64,000 nucleotides of DNA from Gordoniibacillus kamchatkensis (GTDB lineage Bacteria; Bacillota; Bacilli; Paenibacillales; NBRC-103111): positions 98,261 to 162,260 of the forward strand of contig NZ_JXAK01000005.1 in assembly GCF_000829455.1 (NCBI RefSeq), given 5' to 3'. Below are positions 61,920 through 64,000 of the stretch, piece by piece. A program made the position numbers and the translations under genes. Under the pieces are notes generated by a model. It was not told the DNA's origin, ran no database searches, and saw nothing but the letters and a program-made list of their open reading frames with translations. How positions within the stretch are numbered: the first letter of the stretch is position 1; each line of letters opens with the position of its first letter.

Positions 61920-63101
61920 CTAGCCCACCTCCTCGTTCAAGCCGCCGCCGAAGGACGGTTTTTCCGCCTGAAGGAACAGGTCGGTGTCGCGAATGAGCAG
62001 CGCGTGCTTCTCGTCGTAGAAGCTTTTGACAAACTGAAACGCCTTCATAATGCGCGAGCGGCGCGGCAGCCGGTCTTTTTCTTCGCCCTGGTAAATGTCG
62101 TTCCAAGGAATATGCGGCAAAATGCGCATCGAATAATCGAGCGCGTACTTGTTGAACGTGCCCGTCTTGACCGCCTCGCCGTGGAAAAACAGCGCGAGCG
62201 CGATCTGCACGTTCTCCGACCAGCACAGCTCGCCTTTCGCCGGTGCCGGCAACTGGTCGAGCAGGCGCGAAACGTACAGCTCGGCGAGCCCGACGTGCTC
62301 GGCGACCTCTCTCTCGGCAAATTGGTAGCCGTTGTTGCGGGCGCCCGCTTTCAGCCGGCCTTCGAACAGCGAGATCAAAATTTCCACCAGCAGGTGGTAC
62401 GTGAACAGGCAGTCCGGCGCCTTGCCGCGCTCCGAGAACATGTCGACCGAGATGCGGCTCATGATCGGCGATTCGGCCAGCTTGGAAGCCATCACGTGAT
62501 AGAACCGGCGCTGGTCGCGCAGCACGGCCAGGTTGCCGCCGATTTTGCGCGGCAGCTTGTTGATGTCGGAAAACAGCTGGCGCTCTTGCCGGGCGTTAAT
62601 ATCGAGATAAATCATCACCGAGATCGGGAACGAGTAGAGCCGGCTCATCTTCTCGGCGATTTCTTCCATTTTGTCGTATTCGCGCCGGTCTTTGGCGCGC
62701 GCCATCTGGCTTTGCAGCGTTTCCATAATGCGCTGGAAAGCGGCCAGTCGATGCTGTCCGTCGACGACGTACAGCTTCTCGATCGGCTTCAGCCGCAGCG
62801 CCTGCGAGCGCTCGTCGTACATGCCCGCGCCCCGCGCCGAGAAAATGATCCCGGGGAAGTAAATCGGCTGCCGGTTGTCCAAGTACAGGTTGATGTAATC
62901 GATCAACTTGGACAAATTGCGGGGAATGATGTTGCGCTGCACTTCGAGGTCGACCTCGTACACCGAGAACAGCTTGCTCATCGGCAGTGTCGCGGCCAGT
63001 GTCGCTTGGCCGAACGTAGAGCCCAGCGCTCCGGGAATTTCCACGTAGGACGAGGGCCTTTGATCGGACAGCAACTCGGATAAGGATGTAATCGAATCCA
63101 T
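61920..63101 (-). CDS. DGQHR-domain protein, DndB-like (upstream copy)
   Basis: 393 residues; LYVVDGQHRLAAFQRIME carries the DGQHR motif and MIYLDINARQERQLFSDINKL the second block, the same pattern as the downstream copy although overall identity looks low. Start ATG at 63101 (MDSITSLSELLS) with AAAGGAG; the longer in-frame reading is discarded. It ends one base before the next ATG. Two DndB-like proteins alone, in tandem, form an apparently self-contained unit between terminators. Confidence 0.87.
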   Translation of the reverse strand: MDSITSLSELLSDQRPSSYVEIPGALGSTFGQATLAATLPMSKLFSVYEVDLEVQRNIIPRNLSKLIDYINLYLDNRQPIYFPGIIFSARGAGMYDERSQALRLKPIEKLYVVDGQHRLAAFQRIMETLQSQMARAKDRREYDKMEEIAEKMSRLYSFPISVMIYLDINARQERQLFSDINKLPRKIGGNLAVLRDQRRFYHVMASKLAESPIMSRISVDMFSERGKAPDCLFTYHLLVEILISLFEGRLKAGARNNGYQFAEREVAEHVGLAELYVSRLLDQLPAPAKGELCWSENVQIALALFFHGEAVKTGTFNKYALDYSMRILPHIPWNDIYQGEEKDRLPRRSRIMKAFQFVKSFYDEKHALLIRDTDLFLQAEKPSFGGGLNEEVG

Positions 63102-63261
63102 AACAAGCTCCTTTCTTGACTGTCGCATTATCGGTTGTTGAACGGCTATTTTGAAGCAGCTATTGCCATCTTTTTCCGGGCGCGCCGCATTATGTGCTAG
63201 TATGGACAAAACCGCGCCGTTTGAAACGTGCGGATGCAGGATCTGGGAAGCGGCCGGCCAG

Positions 63262-63290
63262 AAAAAAAGCCATCCTTACTTTAGGATGGC
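63262..63290 (-). terminator. Terminator of the small helical protein gene
   Basis: Stem GCCATCCT / AGGATGGC with a six-base loop and T7 on the minus strand. Confidence 0.85.
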
Positions 63291-63369
63291 GGAAACTTGA
63301 AAAGCTGTCAAGGATAAACGCTTACATCGCCCTTTTGGACGAGAGCATTTATCGATGCAGCGAAACTGC

Positions 63370-63528
63370 TTATTCGTTTGCGCCTAAAAACAAGTTTTCC
63401 ACTTCTTCCGCGGTCTCTTTCGGCATCCTCGTCTTCAAATAACCGATCACGGCTTCTACGGCCAATTCGGCTTGAGGCTCGGTAATGCCGGCTTCCTCGG
63501 CCACCTGCTTCGCCACGATATGCTTCAT
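63370..63528 (-). CDS. Small helical protein (DUF2267-like)
   Basis: 52 residues, all helical: KHIVAKQVAEEAGITEPQAE, then AVEAVIGYLKTRMPKETAEE and a short tail. The pattern VAEKAGI..QAE.AV..V.GYLK..LP resembles short DUF2267-type domains. GGAGGG precedes the ATG at 63528 and a terminator follows. Function unknown. Confidence 0.65.
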   Translation of the reverse strand: MKHIVAKQVAEEAGITEPQAELAVEAVIGYLKTRMPKETAEEVENLFLGANE

Positions 63529-63683
63529 CGTTCTTCCCTCCGTCTGTCGCTGGTTGTACTTCCCCGCTGTAGTATGGAATAAAGGCACATTCGTTATTCC
63601 GGAAAGGCGGAGGGAGAGCCGAGTTGTTAACGTGAAGGAGAAAGTGGCCGCAAAGGGGATACTGCGCCGGCATTAGCGGCAGA

Positions 63684-63971
<288 letters not shown>

Positions 63972-64000
63972 CGCTAAACAGAAGGAGGTTTGTAGCGACA

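Overview
The window looks like a chromosomal segment of a spore-forming Firmicute close to Paenibacillus (Paenibacillaceae). Supporting signs are a YtxC sporulation protein, a gamma-type SASP-like peptide, Gram-positive T-box and SAM-I (S-box) leaders, SinR/SinI-type regulators, a LiaFSR cell-envelope stress system, futalosine menaquinone synthesis (MqnC), strong AGGAGG ribosome sites and a GC-rich code. I saw no tRNA, rRNA, IS transposase, prophage or CRISPR array.

Layout. 0-9 kb: end of an OmpR-type regulator, HtrA protease, YugN, liaF-liaS-liaR, the ammonium transporter amtB and small spore/wall genes. 9-14 kb: two tandem threonyl-tRNA synthetases, each with its own T-box, then ytxC. 15-16 kb: small membrane genes, remnants of a MerR/metal-type locus and a GNAT acetyltransferase. 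17-22 kb: mqnC and a metA-metI-metC operon under a SAM riboswitch. 22.3-23.3 kb: corA.

23.3-41.9 kb is the most interesting part: an apparently coherent exopolysaccharide/biofilm locus flanked by two near-identical 35-bp hairpins in direct orientation. A divergent control region at 30.3-30.5 kb carries SinR-like operators (GTTCTTTATAAAGAAC and variants). The left operon encodes a UbiA-type phosphoribosyl-polyprenyl synthase, a half-size EamA/ArnE-like flippase candidate, a divergent PAP2 phosphatase, a GT-C membrane glycosyltransferase and a membrane-anchored glycosidase-like protein. The right operon encodes a SinR-like repressor, a HEAT-repeat membrane protein, a processive GT2 synthase, a degenerate receiver protein and a second glycosidase-like protein. 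A sinI-sinR pair follows, then a GH18-like protein gene with glmU and glmM, again behind a SinR-like operator. My reading is a SinR-repressed matrix polysaccharide system that brings its own UDP-GlcNAc supply and possibly ribofuranosyl decoration from a polyprenyl-phosphate donor.

41.9-50 kb: a carbohydrate ABC importer with a large esterase and an AraC regulator. 50-64 kb: HRDC-domain protein, DUF3055, sugar-phosphate isomerase-like protein, ThiF/MoeB-type E1, GH88, exonuclease, polysaccharide deacetylase, DHA2 efflux pump with PadR regulator, two tandem DndB-like DGQHR proteins, and a TTGCTG microsatellite at the right edge.

Two cross-cutting observations: (1) at least nine genes, including glmU and thrS, carry single-base frameshifts, mostly one lost base in a short homopolymer, which looks like sequence error more than gene decay; (2) three copies of a 140-180 bp palindromic MITE-like element lie between genes.
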